Position numbers and translations under genes: made by a program
The notes under the pieces: model-generated
What the model was told of the DNA's origin: nothing
The model's database searches: none
What the model saw: the letters and a program-made list of their open reading frames with translations, nothing else
In this document: positions 1-9,939 of the stretch, one piece after another
Position numbering within the stretch: position 1 is the stretch's first letter
Layout of the letters: each line of letters opens with the position of its first letter
Origin: Bidens hawaiensis
Taxonomy: Eukaryota; Streptophyta; Magnoliopsida; Asterales; Asteraceae
DNA length: 64,000 nt
NCBI GenBank assembly: GCA_021521415.1
Contig: JAIQDT010014648.1
Span: forward strand, 57,501-121,500
Direction: 5' to 3'

Positions 1-1042
1 TGGTTGGGACAACAAACATCCATCTCGTTTGTATAAGCTTTTTGGTGTACAACTGGGTCGTAGCCCCAGTTTTTTGTTCGTAACTAGGGAGAGATAGAAT
101 GGAGTTCTTCACGAAGTTCGAGACAAAGGAATAAAAAAGACTTTCTCTATGGCCTCCTCGTTTTGAGACATTATGGCTTTGGGGTCGACCCCTGTAACAT
201 AAGATCAGCAGTCTAGCCTAGTTGCTCCCCTTTTAGACGCTTCCTCTAGTTAAAGAGTGAATTCAGGAGTTCCAGGAAGGCGATAGGGGCTTCGGGGGGA
301 TAACATGAATCGTATAAGCCTGAACCCTAGTCGTTGCGCTGCGGTCCGTTTCCCGGCTTCGCTTGCGCGATTTGCACTTCTGATTGGTTCCATCCATCCC
401 CAACCCTAATGAATCGAGTATGAAGGGGTCAAGCGGTTCGGGTTTTCGGTCGGTTCCTGTTCACCTTCCCCCCTCATAGTCCATTAGTGGGTAGGGTGGT
501 AAACTTAGAGGCCGAGACTCAGGTTAAGCTCCGTCTCGGAACCTTGTGGGGTTAGGAGTAAAGCATCCCGAGGTTGGCGCATCTCGTTGAGCGTGGAGAA
601 GAATTGGGAACCCCAATTTCTTTCTTCGGAGCCGTTTCTTTTCCCGTCCCCCCCGCCCCGGGCGCTTGGGAAGCTATGCAAAACCTGAAAAAAGGAATCT
701 GCTTTCCATCTTTGAGCTCAGAGGTTACAATCGTCTCCTCATTAGGCTATTCGTTTTTTGATGGTTTTTCCGCTTCTCACAGCTGCTCTTTCCACACCTC
801 CGGATATCTGGTGCCAAATCGTCGCCCCTTTCCTGATTTTTTCAATTCAATTCATCTGATCCTCTCTTTCCAGCTGTATGATAGAACAAGGGAGGTAGAA
901 AGGAAGGTGCTGAAGTTCCAGTTCCGCAAAACTAGACTTTCCAGGTTCCTCCTTCCGAAGTAAAAGTTTTCATTCTCCCTTGGCCCAGTTGAAAAGCCTA
1001 ACCCCAGGTGAAGTATCAGATTATGAAGTGAAAGTAAGGAAT

Positions 1043-1244
1043 TCAGAATACGAATAAGATCAGAAAGGCCATCATAAGAACAAACAAGGCAATAGCTTCG
1101 GTTAGAGCAAAGCCTAAAATGGCATAACCAAACAATATAGTATCCAATTACGGACTCCGTGCTACTGAATGGATCAACGAACTGATTATCTTTCCAATTC
1201 TGACTGCAGCTCCAGCTAAAGCAATTTTCGCAGTTCCGGCGAAA
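1043..1244 (-). pseudogene. atp9: Mitochondrial atp9 remnant (F0 ATP synthase subunit c)
   Basis: Read on the minus strand, this encodes the end of mitochondrial ATP synthase subunit 9, the c-ring proteolipid of the inner membrane. The C-terminal helix is nearly perfect ([17 protein letters not shown], then [10 protein letters not shown] and a TGA stop at 1043-1045). The middle SSLIHSVAR is also intact. Upstream, the glycine-rich first helix is recognisable (LAGAAVRIG) but has drifted, and an in-frame TAA sits where the family has the NPSLAKQ loop. The start region is missing. It is a dead copy. Neighbouring nad6 and psaB pieces support an organellar block. Confidence 0.85.
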
Positions 1245-1307
1245 TTTGGGTATATAAGTGTATCCTTATGGGTATGCAAGCACTAGAACAGGGAAGGACG
1301 ACGTACT

Positions 1308-1523
1308 ATGATACTTTCTGTTTTGTCGAGCCTTGCTTTGGTCTCTGGTTTGATGGTTGTACGTGTTACGGGAACCAACGGTGACGAAGGTTACCTACTT
1401 TCGGTGGACGTGGAGCCAACGAGTTCAGTCGAACAGCGTAACGAGTCTAAGGTTACAGAAGCGTTCGCCAACTTTGATAGTTTCCGGAAATCTCTTTCAT
1501 GTAGCTTGGCAAGGAAATTTTGA
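1308..1523 (+). pseudogene. nad6: nad6 5' end fused to unrelated sequence (chimeric 71-codon ORF)
   Basis: The first 19 codons ([19 protein letters not shown]) match the conserved start of plant mitochondrial NADH dehydrogenase subunit 6, a membrane subunit of complex I. After this the frame switches abruptly to sequence that is not nad6 ([18 protein letters not shown] and on) and stays open to a stop at 1521-1523. It also runs over the start of the psaB piece in another frame. A short gene start joined to foreign sequence is the usual product of mitochondrial recombination. Here it is probably non-functional because it sits in nuclear DNA. The nad6 identity of the first 19 residues is fairly secure; the origin of the tail is not known to me. 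Confidence 0.7.
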
Positions 1524-1614
1524 GTCATGGGTACAGGACCCTTTACATGTAAGACCTATTTCTCATGCAATTTGGGATCCTCATTTTGGTCAACCAGCTG
1601 TAGAAGCTTGGTTT
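1483..1614 (+). pseudogene. psaB: Plastid psaB N-terminal fragment (photosystem I P700 apoprotein A2)
   Basis: This frame encodes a piece of PsaB, one of the two chlorophyll-binding core proteins of photosystem I in the thylakoid. Visible matches are [19 protein letters not shown], then [22 protein letters not shown]. In the full protein this lies about 50 residues from the start. The match begins abruptly near 1483 and ends at WF-stop at 1612-1617, where the normal protein continues with hundreds more residues. It is therefore a plastid-derived scrap of about 130 bp. It overlaps the chimeric nad6 frame in a different reading frame. Confidence 0.85.
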
Positions 1615-1617
1615 TGA

Positions 1618-2805
1618 CTATTTTAACGTTTGTGAGTTCGTTTTTGGTTTTTAATCATTCAAACCTTTTGTAATCAGATTTATATGAACATGTTTATCAT
1701 TTATATCTATTTTATCTGCTGTTCATTGATTATGATTGGCTAAACCTCTTTGTTCTACCAAGGTTAGATGATTATTGTTTGGTTTTGATGAACTAAATGG
1801 ATTGTTTGATTAATATGACTTGAATTGCTATTGAAAGTTTGGTTTAACGTTGAATTAGGTTGTGTTTAGTGGCTGTAAATTTGTTAATTACACTCATATA
1901 CCTCTTGCTTTGATATTTGAATTAGTGTTGGTTGATTTTAGCTTGTTTGAACATCTTTACTTTGTGTTTAGAGATTGTTTGCGGGTGTACAACCATAGAG
2001 TTTAAGTGGGTAAGTTAATTGATTAGATTCAGCCGGTAGGCACCTTCTTAGAGACCGAGAGGTGATAGGAAGTAAGGTCGTCTCATAGCTTTTACTTGTT
2101 AGGATTAGGATCGCGCGAGAGCGGGTTCGGTTCTTGTCGGGTTTGGGTTTTGAGCGATTAGTTGATCTAGTTTAAGTTAAACTAAATTGTTCCTCTATCC
2201 TTGGTTGCGTAGTATTCGTCTCCATTAGGGTAGTGTGTCGGTGAGACCGAGAAGAGAGTCGACATTTGAACACTTTAACACTTCGTTTTGCGGTTTGTTC
2301 TTAAAATCAACTAAGTGTAAGTTAGAGTTTGTTAGTGAGACTAAGAGGTGATCTAGCTTTCTTGAGTGAACCTTAGTTGAGTCAATCTTAGGAACCGGTG
2401 TCGTGAGATTCTTCAATCCATTATCTTATTATACCTTCAATATGATTCTTACCTAGGTAGACGTTTTCTCCAATTGCAGTTAAGTCTCTTAGTTTCATCA
2501 AGTGTTTAGTTAAGTTTAGTTAATTAATTTAGTTAAAGTAAGTTAGGTCAAGTAGTTAATTATTAAAAATCATTTAAATATCCTTAGGTGAGTCTTGGTT
2601 AGATTTAAGTATTAAAAACGTTTTCACGTGTCCTTGTGTTCGATACTCGGACTTTCTTAGTTCTATACTATTAGTGATCGGTACACTTGCCGGTTTTGTG
2701 TGGTTTCTTGGAGTCTTGTTTTATAAATTTAAAGCTTAATTGTGAGTTACTTAGAAAGAGCATCATTATACACACATCACAAGCTCATCATCTTAGGGAG
2801 CACCA
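1618..2805 (+). other. AT-rich stretch resembling LTR leader/U5 sequence
   Basis: No gene is visible. The stretch contains near-repeats of the phrase gagaccgagaggtgat (about 2052, 2241 and 2337, the later ones diverged). Near 2640-2700 it has a phrase (cgatactcggac, then gatcggtacacttgccgg) of the type I associate with the U5 end of plant LTR retrotransposons. It lies directly before a truncated Ty3 reverse transcriptase, so it is most simply an LTR or leader remnant. No matching second LTR was found. Confidence 0.35.
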
Positions 2806-3900
2806 ATATTGTTTTTCAAAAAGAAAGATGGGTCGATGCGTATGTTTATAGTTTAGAAAGAATTGAATAAGGTCATAATTAAGAATCAGTATCCCTTACC
2901 AAGATTTAATGATATATTTGATCAACTACAAGGAGCTTGATATTTTTCAAAGATTGATTTACGCTCAGGATACCATCAATTAAAAGTGAAGGAAGAAGAT
3001 ATTCCAAAGACTGCTTTCAGAACAAGATATTGTCACTACGAGTTTACAGATATGTCGTTTGGTCTAACCAATGCACTAGCTGCATTTATGGATATGACGA
3101 ATCAGATATGTAAAGCGTATCTGGATAAATTTGTAATTGTTGTTATAGATGATATACTTATTTATTACAAAACTAGTGATGATCATGTCAAACATCTTCA
3201 TACACTTTTTGACACTATTAAGAAAAGAGAAGATTTATGCTAAGTTCTCAAAGTGTGAGTTTTGGTTACAAGAAGTACAATTTCTAGGTCACTTGATTAA
3301 CAATGAGGGCATTCATGTGGATCCTGACAAGATCGAAGCTATCACTAAATGGGAAATTCCTGAAAATTCTACAGCAATTCAAAGTTTCCTAGGACTAGCA
3401 AGATATTATAGACACTTCATTCAAGATTTTTCCCAAATAGCAATTCCGTTAACAAATTTAACATGTAAAAATGTCAAGTTTGAGTGGGAACCAAAACAAG
3501 AAGAGGCTTTTATAACTTTGAAGCAAAAGTTTACAAATGCCCCGATACTGGCATTACCAGAAGGAACTGAAGATTTTACAGTTTGTTGTGATACTTACAA
3601 ATCAGGATTGGGATGTGTATTAATGCAAAGTGAAAAAGTTATTGCTTACGCATCTATAAAACTAAAGAAGTATGAAGAGAATTACACAACACATGACTTG
3701 GAATTAGGAGAAATATTGACACTATCTATATGGCAATAATTTTACTGTATTCATAGATCAGAACAGTTTAAAATATATTTTTGGGGAAAATGAGTTCAAC
3801 ATGAGACAAAGACGCTGGATGGAAATTCTTAGCGACTATGATTGTGAAATCCAGGATCGTGAAGGTAAATTTAATGTAGTAGCTGATGCATTAAGCAGAT
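2806..3900 (+). pseudogene. Ty3 chromovirus reverse transcriptase and RNase H remnant
   Basis: The conceptual product is the reverse transcriptase and RNase H part of a Ty3/gypsy polyprotein, which copies element RNA into DNA in cytoplasmic particles. It opens with the FFKKKDGSMRM-type block at 2806, then KIDLRSGYHQ, FGLTNA, and the catalytic site as VIDDILIYY around 3145 (the family usually has Y/FxDD; the two aspartates remain). It continues with [19 protein letters not shown] and an RNase H start ([16 protein letters not shown]). Stops interrupt it at about 2857 and 2938, with a frameshift near 3240 and another near 3735. The gag, protease and 5' part of pol are missing, so it is 5'-truncated and dead. 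Integrase follows in the correct order. Confidence 0.85.
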
Positions 3901-3903
3901 CCT

Positions 3904-5870
3904 AAAAGAATACAAGATCTAAGGTTAGAACTTCATATCAATTTATTTGATGAAGTGAAGAATGCTCATAAACAAACAATGAAAGAAAATAATATTGCTG
4001 ATGACAAAAGAAATGATAACATTGATCTATTTGTCAAAGGAAATGATGAAATTCTACGAATGATAAACAGAATTTGGGTACCATTCATAAGAAATTTACG
4101 AGAAAGGATTCTCAAAGAATCCCATAAATCCAAAAATACAATGCATCCTGGAAGAGATAAAATATATCAATATTTAAAGAAAATCTATTGGTGGATAGAA
4201 ATGAAAAAGGACATAACTAATTGCATTTCTAAATACATAACTTGTTCGCAAGTTAAAGCTAAACATCAAAGGCCATCAGGATTAATTCAACAATTAGACA
4301 TGCCAAAATGAAAATGGGAATTACTAACAATGGATTATGTTACTAAATTACCTACAAAAAAAATATGATGACACAATCTGGGTGATTGTAGATAGATTAA
4401 CAAAGTCAGCTTATTTTATAGCAATGAAGCAAACTTTCAAAATGGAACAATTAGCTAAATTATATGTAGACAAAGTCATCTCACTACATGGAGTTCTATT
4501 ACCATCGTGTTTGATCAGATAGTCATTTCACTTCTCATTTTTGGAAAAGTTTCCAAGTAGCCATGGGAACAAGGTTAAACTTGAGCACAGTATACCATCC
4601 ATACACTGACGTTCAAAGTGAAACAACCATACAAACATTGGAATATAGGGATGGCAATGAAACCCGAACCCGATGGGAAAACCCGAAACCCGACATAAAT
4701 GGTATGGGTAATACCCGACCCATTAGGGTTTGGTACGGGTTTGGTATTAGTCTTAAAATTTTTCGCGGGTTTGGGACGGGTTTGGGATTTATAATATACC
4801 CGATTACCCGATAACATAAACTCATTTACCCGATTATATACCCTATGTACCCAATATAGCTTATTTTATGATATATATATATATATATACTATATTCCAT
4901 ATATATATTATTTTTCAAAACTTGTTTTTGTCTATTATTTGAGATATTTTATCTTTATGGTAACTATATTTATAATGGATTAGTTATATTTTGTCAAAAC
5001 CCGGCAGGTTTTGAGCCGAGTATACCCGACGGGTATTTTATCAAAACCCGATAGGAAACCCGAAACCCGATGGGAAAACCCGAAACCCGAGGGGTAATTA
5101 CCCGATATGGGTTTGGGAATACCTAAACCCGTCCCAAACCCGACCCATTGCCATCCCTATTAGAAGACATGCTAAGAGCTCGTATAATACATTTTGGTGG
5201 AAATTGAGATGACAATTTTCCACTAATAGAATTCTCCTATAATAACAATTATCATACAAACAGATTATGGACGAAAGTGCAGAACCCCAGTATGTTGGGC
5301 ATAAATATGAGGAAAACAATTATCGTCCTAAAATCATACAAGAAACTACTCACAAGATAAGTCAAGTCAAGGAAAGATTAAAGATCGCACGAGATCGTCA
5401 AAAGAGTTATGTCGATCATCGATGCAAACTATTAGAATTTCAGGTTGGATATAAAGTGCTACTAAAGGTATCTCCATGGAAGGGAGTAATTCGATTCGGT
5501 AAAAGACGAAAGTTGAATCCATTGTTTGATGTACCATTACAAATCATCAAACGAATTGGTCCAGTAGCCTATCATCAAGAGTTACCAAAAGAAATGGCAG
5601 GTATACATGATGTATTTGATGTAAGCAGCTTAAGGAAATGCCTAGCTAATGAGTCATTAAAAGTAACCCTTCAAGATAAAGGTAAATGAAAAGTGGAAAT
5701 TCATTGAGTAGCCTTTACAAATTGAAGATAGAAATATCAAGAATCTCAAGCATAAAAGAATAGTTGTGGTCAAAGTGAAATGGATTCAAGGCGTGGACCA
5801 GAAGATACTTGGGAATTGGAATCAAAAATGAAAAGAAAATATTCACATTTATTCCACTTGATCTCGAGGA
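3904..5870 (+). pseudogene. Ty3 chromovirus integrase and chromodomain remnant, split by a MITE
   Basis: This continues the same element. A zinc-binding HHCC region is visible at about 4090-4260 (HKSKNTMHPGRDK, then CISKYITCSQVK). The integrase core begins near 4320 (TMDYVTKLP, WVIVDRLTKSAYFI) and is broken by a stop at 4520-4522, a frameshift near 4550 and the 514-bp hAT-type insertion at 4646-5159. After the insertion the core resumes at 5267 (RPKIIQETTHKISQVKERL), followed by the VGYKVLLKVSPWKGVIRFGK block and HDVFDVSSLRKC. Weak chromodomain-like sequence (VVVKVKW, TWELE, MKRKY) is scattered with stops to about 5870. The chromodomain tail places it among chromoviruses, perhaps Tekay/Del. 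Confidence 0.8.
4646..5159. mobile_element. Non-autonomous hAT-type element inserted in the integrase
   Basis: It is 514 bp with perfect 14-bp terminal inverted repeats, TAGGGATGGCAATG at the left and CATTGCCATCCCTA at the right, matching the 5'-YARNG start typical of hAT. The flanks are TTGGAATA and TTAGAAGA. Each differs by one base from TTGGAAGA, which is what the interrupted integrase codons require, so this is an aged 8-bp target duplication. The interior near both ends is built from ACCCG/CGGGT motifs; the middle is AT-rich with a (TA)n run near 4870. No coding capacity. Confidence 0.9.
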
Positions 5871-5896
5871 CGAGATTCAAAATAAGGAGGGGAGAT

Positions 5897-6660
5897 TATA
5901 ACTACCCATAAAATAGTCAAAAGGAAAAGTGAAAAATATATAAGAAGTGAATTTCATCTCACATTGATGGAGGAAAGAAAATGGAATTCTTTCACCTTGG
6001 TATAAATAAGAAAGTCAGTTCTTGTCCCATGTCGCTAGATTATAAAACTAGTAAGCTCTTTATAAGAAGGCTAGCTTATATGATAATGTTCTTATAAGAC
6101 AAATCACAACTAGTGGTCCTAGCAGAGGGTGCGAAGCACTCGATACGCACTTGCACGGGCATGGACTCGGGCGCAATGTGTCGCTTTGATGGAGAACTTT
6201 GCAATTCGCATGCTCGCATCGCCGCGAGCCACTTGAGAGCCGCCTTAGGTTTTTGAAAACTTGTTCCTTCGCGCTACACGAAAAAATCCGTGATACGCGA
6301 ACAATATCAGTTATCCAAAAATCTTTTGTCATTCGAGCTACGCGAAGTAATCCTTCGCGCTTCGCGACATGATAGGCACTCAACGTGTCACGCCACGTGG
6401 CATAGCTAGGGCTGACTGGACGAGGCTGTGGTTGCTTCGTGCTATGCGAAATCGTTGATGGTGTTGGTTCGCGCTACGCGAACTGACCCAGATTCAAATA
6501 TAAATAGGTTGGGACCAGTACTTTATTTTCTTGTCTAAAAACTGGTTTCTCTCTCACTTTTATTATATTTAGAAGTTGGTATAATACCCTCGAGTAATCG
6601 TAACCACCACTCAATGTTCACGGCTCCCCTCCCAAGGAATATGGGTCGGGGGCTGTGACA
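5897..6660 (+). mobile_element. 3' LTR of the chromovirus (approximate limits)
   Basis: A polypurine tract (AAGGAGGGGAGA, 5884-5895) follows the pol remnant, as expected just before a 3' LTR. The LTR would begin at tataac (decayed TG) and run to a gtgaca end at 6660. It holds a TATA-like box at about 6002 (TATAAATAAG), a second TATA box at 6499-6506 and the palindrome cluster described separately. The start has lost the standard TG. The motif ggctgtgaca at 6651-6660 could also be read as the beginning of another LTR (TGTGACACC at 6654), so the right limit is uncertain. Confidence 0.5.
6268..6506 (+). promoter_or_regulatory. LTR promoter: palindrome cluster plus TATA box
   Basis: The best unit is TTCGCGCTACGCGAA (6468-6482): arms TTCGCG and CGCGAA around a 3-base spacer CTA. 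Related, partly decayed copies lie at 6268-6282, 6291-6301 (half), 6332-6346, 6354-6367 and 6436-6450. A TATA box (TATAAATA) lies at 6499-6506, 16 bases after the last copy. Position and repetition suggest protein-binding sites of the LTR promoter; that is inference. Confidence 0.6.
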
Positions 6661-6734
6661 CCAAAATAAATATAAGCCAAGAGTTGGAGATTGCTGTGAA
6701 ACATAAACATTTATTCCCTTTTCTCAAAAAAAAA

Positions 6735-6886
6735 GACAAAGGATCAGTTCCGGGAATCTGACTTGCGGATTTTTCCTTTGTTGAACATGTCAAAGGATTG
6801 GTTTCGTTGCTCTGACTCGCAGATTATTCCCTTATGGACAATGTCAAAGGATTGGTTCCGTGAGGCTGACGCAAGAATTATTTCTT
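6735..6886. repeat. 54-bp tandem repeat, nearly three copies
   Basis: Copies begin at 6735, 6789 and 6843, each opening with G(A/T)CAAAGGAT and containing a CTGAC block. The third copy is cut short near 6886. The copies differ at several positions, so the array is not young. Its function is unknown. Confidence 0.8.
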
Positions 6887-6952
6887 AGCTCTAACGCACG
6901 ACTCTGTTCTTGTTTCCAACCAATAAATGAACCCCCATGAAATTATCTTGAA

Positions 6953-7228
6953 CTAGTAAATTAAACCCCGTGCGTTGCAGCAGGTTCTAGGCATGATTAA
7001 ACACGTTATATACACATGAAGTGCATGACCCGTTGACTGGAGCAACAGTTTAGGAAGTTCCCAGTCACTCGGGAGGACCAACTTGGATGCAACAAAAAAA
7101 ACATTATTTAATACATATGAATAATTTACTGTTTCCCAAGTAACACGAATCTGCTTCAGCAAACCGTACACGATGAAATTCGAGTTGTCTTCAACGGTGG
7201 TCAGGTCTTCATTGTAATAAACCATCAA
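6953..7228 (-). mobile_element. Helitron 3' terminus (minus strand), with an adjoining open frame
   Basis: On the minus strand the sequence runs CTGCTGCAACGCACGGGG, then TTTAATTTACTAG, with the terminal CTAG at 6956-6953. A small imperfect hairpin followed closely by CTAG is the Helitron 3' hallmark, and it resembles the termini at 23110 and 25655. An open frame of 91 codons (7228 to 6953) runs right into the terminus; I do not recognise a domain in it, and it may be captured or decayed sequence. The 5' end of this Helitron was not found. Confidence 0.5.
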
Positions 7229-8682
7229 TTTAAAAATTCACCAATAAGAAATGAAGCACCTAACATGGGATTCCCTTCAAAAGCAAAGAAGGCTAGAGCT
7301 TTGCAATATTTGAATTCTGAAGCAGGATTTAAGTCATTTGATTTATCACAAAAATCTTGGTTTTGTAAAAGTTTACCCTCTTCAAGTCTAAAACTATGAC
7401 TAAATATGAAGTTTCTGCAAGCCCTAAACCGTTGCCTCTACCCCTTTAAAGTCCTAATGGAATCTTGAACAGCTTCGGTTGCCAATGTTGAGAACAAATA
7501 TATACAATCTTTGCAATCATGAATGATATCAATCTATAAGATATTAAATGAGACATTGATGAAGTCAGAGCAATATAGCTTATATACATACCAGTTTACA
7601 CTTTTGAACTAAATGAATTCTTAACATTTTAGGGGGAGTTTGCATACGTTTTATCTCGATTAACATGAGTTAAATAACCATAATCTAATAAGTCAACAAA
7701 AAATTACCATATCACATATGTATATCAAAAACCTTCACTTCAGTTCCTGAGGACACAAAAACAATATCCTCATTCCCTACATCCAAATATGCATTTAAAC
7801 TTGATCAAGTATGCAACAAAAATTAAAGCACACTTGACTCATTTGATTAAGAAAATTGACATGGTCTTGATTTTCAAAACTGACAAAAATGAAGAATTCA
7901 AATCGTATTAGTATTGCATTGAATCAAGAAGTAACCAAATTATTTGGAACGAATTGTTCTGAAAATCATATTCGAACCCGTCTATTCAAATAGCCACTTC
8001 CGTTGTCAATTTTATCATGTCGGCATCTCCATAGTTGTTGCAGATAAACCATGAAACCCTAGCACATCATTGATGCAAATTTAGAAAACAAAATACTGGA
8101 ATCTAACGACAAGAAGATAAATTTAAGTGCCTGAAAACCTTATTAGGTTCCCTCTTTGTATTGAATTAACGCCAACTGATTGAAGAAGGATGTTCGGCTG
8201 CATCACTTTCTCTCTCAGCGGCATTCCGTAAGTTTCTCTCTTATCCATATTACCGTCCACCCCTGAAACCACTTCCCATAGACGATAATGGAATAAGCTA
8301 TGACAAGATTAGCTCATGTATTGATGAGAGAGGTAGACAGAATAGAGCAATAAAGTGAGGAAGATACCGTTAGAAAGCATGTTCCACAATGTACAACACA
8401 TGAGACTAGTACAAAACATGTTGCACAATGTACAACACATAATGGCCACCGACCATCACAATTGTATATATATAAATTGTTTACTCAAAATATTGTTTAT
8501 TATTTAAAAGCTACCTTCATGTACTTTGCTTTCATCACCTTCTTTGCTTTCATCACCTTTGGACCACCATAAATATGAACCAGAAGTATAGGGGATGTTT
8601 TGAAACTTTTATTAATTCCCATCCTTTCGGAAACTTTGTAACTTTTTCAGGTGCTTAAATGTTGGTTTGACACACTCCAAGG
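7229..8682. other. No gene recognised
   Basis: AT-rich sequence with scattered stops on both strands. It may be the body of the Helitron whose 3' end lies at 6953. A short direct repeat of the phrase tgttgcacaatgtacaacacat and its relative occurs near 8380-8440. I see no coding or RNA gene. Confidence 0.4.
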
Positions 8683-9939
8683 TGATCAATGTCGAAAGGT
8701 CAATCAAAAACACCTATAAAATACATTTACTAGCTAGGGCAAATAAGGTGTCGAATCCACAAGGAAACAGTGGAAAGCGCAAGTGAAACTCAAATTTTAT
8801 AATAAAAATAATTAAACTGGACAGACGATGTCAAGCGGTTTAGTTGATTAGTTTTTAAACAATAATATAAAAATAACCAAACTCCAATGTTCGGGTTTTG
8901 AAACAGGTTAGGAAAATGATAAACTTCTTTGGACGATTTCTTGTTAAAATATGTAAATCGAAAGACTTAACGATTGGCTATGTTGATCGTCATACTTGAA
9001 TCCGAACAATTGACACGGCTTAATGAAAATCTATTTGATAATCAGTTTTACTTGTTGAAACACAAAATCAATAATATGGTTAACGATAAACGGGTCAATG
9101 ATGAAAAAATTTAATCCTAATTGTTGATGACCACAAATCAATTAACTGACAAAATATTAAGTATTCAATTAATAAAAACCGTTTAAGCATAAATGCAAAC
9201 ACAAAGAATTGATCAACCGAATGATTAATCAATTCTAAATCCAAAGTTAAAGTATAGAATATCAAAACCTAACATGCAACTCAACCTTACACCTGGAGAT
9301 GGTTATGAAGCCTTTAGCCTTGCATCTTGATCTTCATGCTATTGATTATAATGTTGGAGAAGGTGTTCATGGATCAATCGTGTGATTAGGATGTATGTTG
9401 CTGGTGTAAGATGGCCTCCAAGAAGTCTCAAAACTGATGATGAATGAATATTTTTGACCTTAGGGTTTTATGGCTTTATATATGGAAGAAAAATACCAAA
9501 AACCCCTTTTTCGTCAGACCAGGCCGTAAGCTACGGGCTGGCCACCGTAGCTTACGGCTCAGTGGCGTAGCTTACGGTTCCTGTAGCGTAGCTTACGGCC
9601 CATCAGTAAGCTACGGCTCTTCTAAAAGCTGCCTTACGGACACTGCCGGGCCGTAAGCTACGGCCTGGAAAGCGTAGCTTACGGCTGACTCTTCTCCAGT
9701 TCCCCGTTTCCTCGCTCTTTTTGATTCTCGATCATCCGGTTAAGCTCTCGATCACCTCTCTTCTCATAATCTTGATTCTTCCATCCTCAAACACTCCAAA
9801 TTAGTCCGGAATAAGCTCCGTTAAGCTCCGCACACCTGCAACCATAAACGCACTCTAAGTACTCGTGTTTACGGTATATAACTAATTAGAACACACGAAT
9901 TTAGACGCTTAATGATCATACTTTTACCCACACATCACA
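8683..9939 (-). mobile_element. Athila-type LTR (minus strand), about 1.26 kb
   Basis: On the minus strand the LTR begins TGTGATGTGTGGG at 9939, directly after a polypurine tract (AAGTGTGGGGA, 9950-9940). It carries a palindrome cluster, a TATA box and a leader, and ends near 8683 (TTGATCA). Its last 100 bases have the same layout as the LTR end at 47250-47340: a GTGGATNCGACACC phrase, a CCTAGCTA phrase and then a final gatca/gtcatca. No primer-binding site follows at 8680, so this is a solo LTR or the 3' LTR of an element whose body lay at higher coordinates. Confidence 0.7.
9475..9684 (-). promoter_or_regulatory. LTR promoter: seven palindromic units plus TATA box
   Basis: Units are CCGTAAGCTACGG or its complement CCGTAGCTTACGG: 5-base arms CCGTA/TACGG around a 3-base spacer. 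Copies lie at 9524-9536, 9545-9557, 9565-9577, 9586-9598, 9604-9616, 9651-9663 and 9672-9684; some have lost one or two arm bases. On the minus strand they sit just upstream of TATATAAA (9482-9475), 41 bases from the nearest copy. Confidence 0.7.

Larger units (their letters stand above)
1..1617. other. Organellar DNA insertion (mitochondrial with a plastid fragment)
   Basis: This block has more balanced base composition than the AT-rich DNA that follows. It contains three recognisable organelle gene pieces in a row: a degraded atp9 on the minus strand, the first codons of nad6 on the plus strand, and an N-terminal psaB piece on the plus strand. The first 1000 bases look like plant mitochondrial intergenic DNA, with no gene I recognise; an open frame of 129 codons at 574-963 matches nothing I know. 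The plastid piece beside mitochondrial pieces fits either plastid DNA already resident in the mitochondrial genome before transfer, or joining at the time of nuclear insertion. The left boundary lies outside the window. The right boundary is close to 1617, where sequence turns AT-rich and retrotransposon-like. Confidence 0.75.

Noticed and set aside
574..963. 129-codon open frame in the organellar block
   Set aside because: No domain, homopolymer-rich start and position in mitochondrial-like spacer; more likely a chance frame.
6953..7228. Replication protein A-like Helitron gene
   Set aside because: The 91-codon frame has no motif clear enough to support this.
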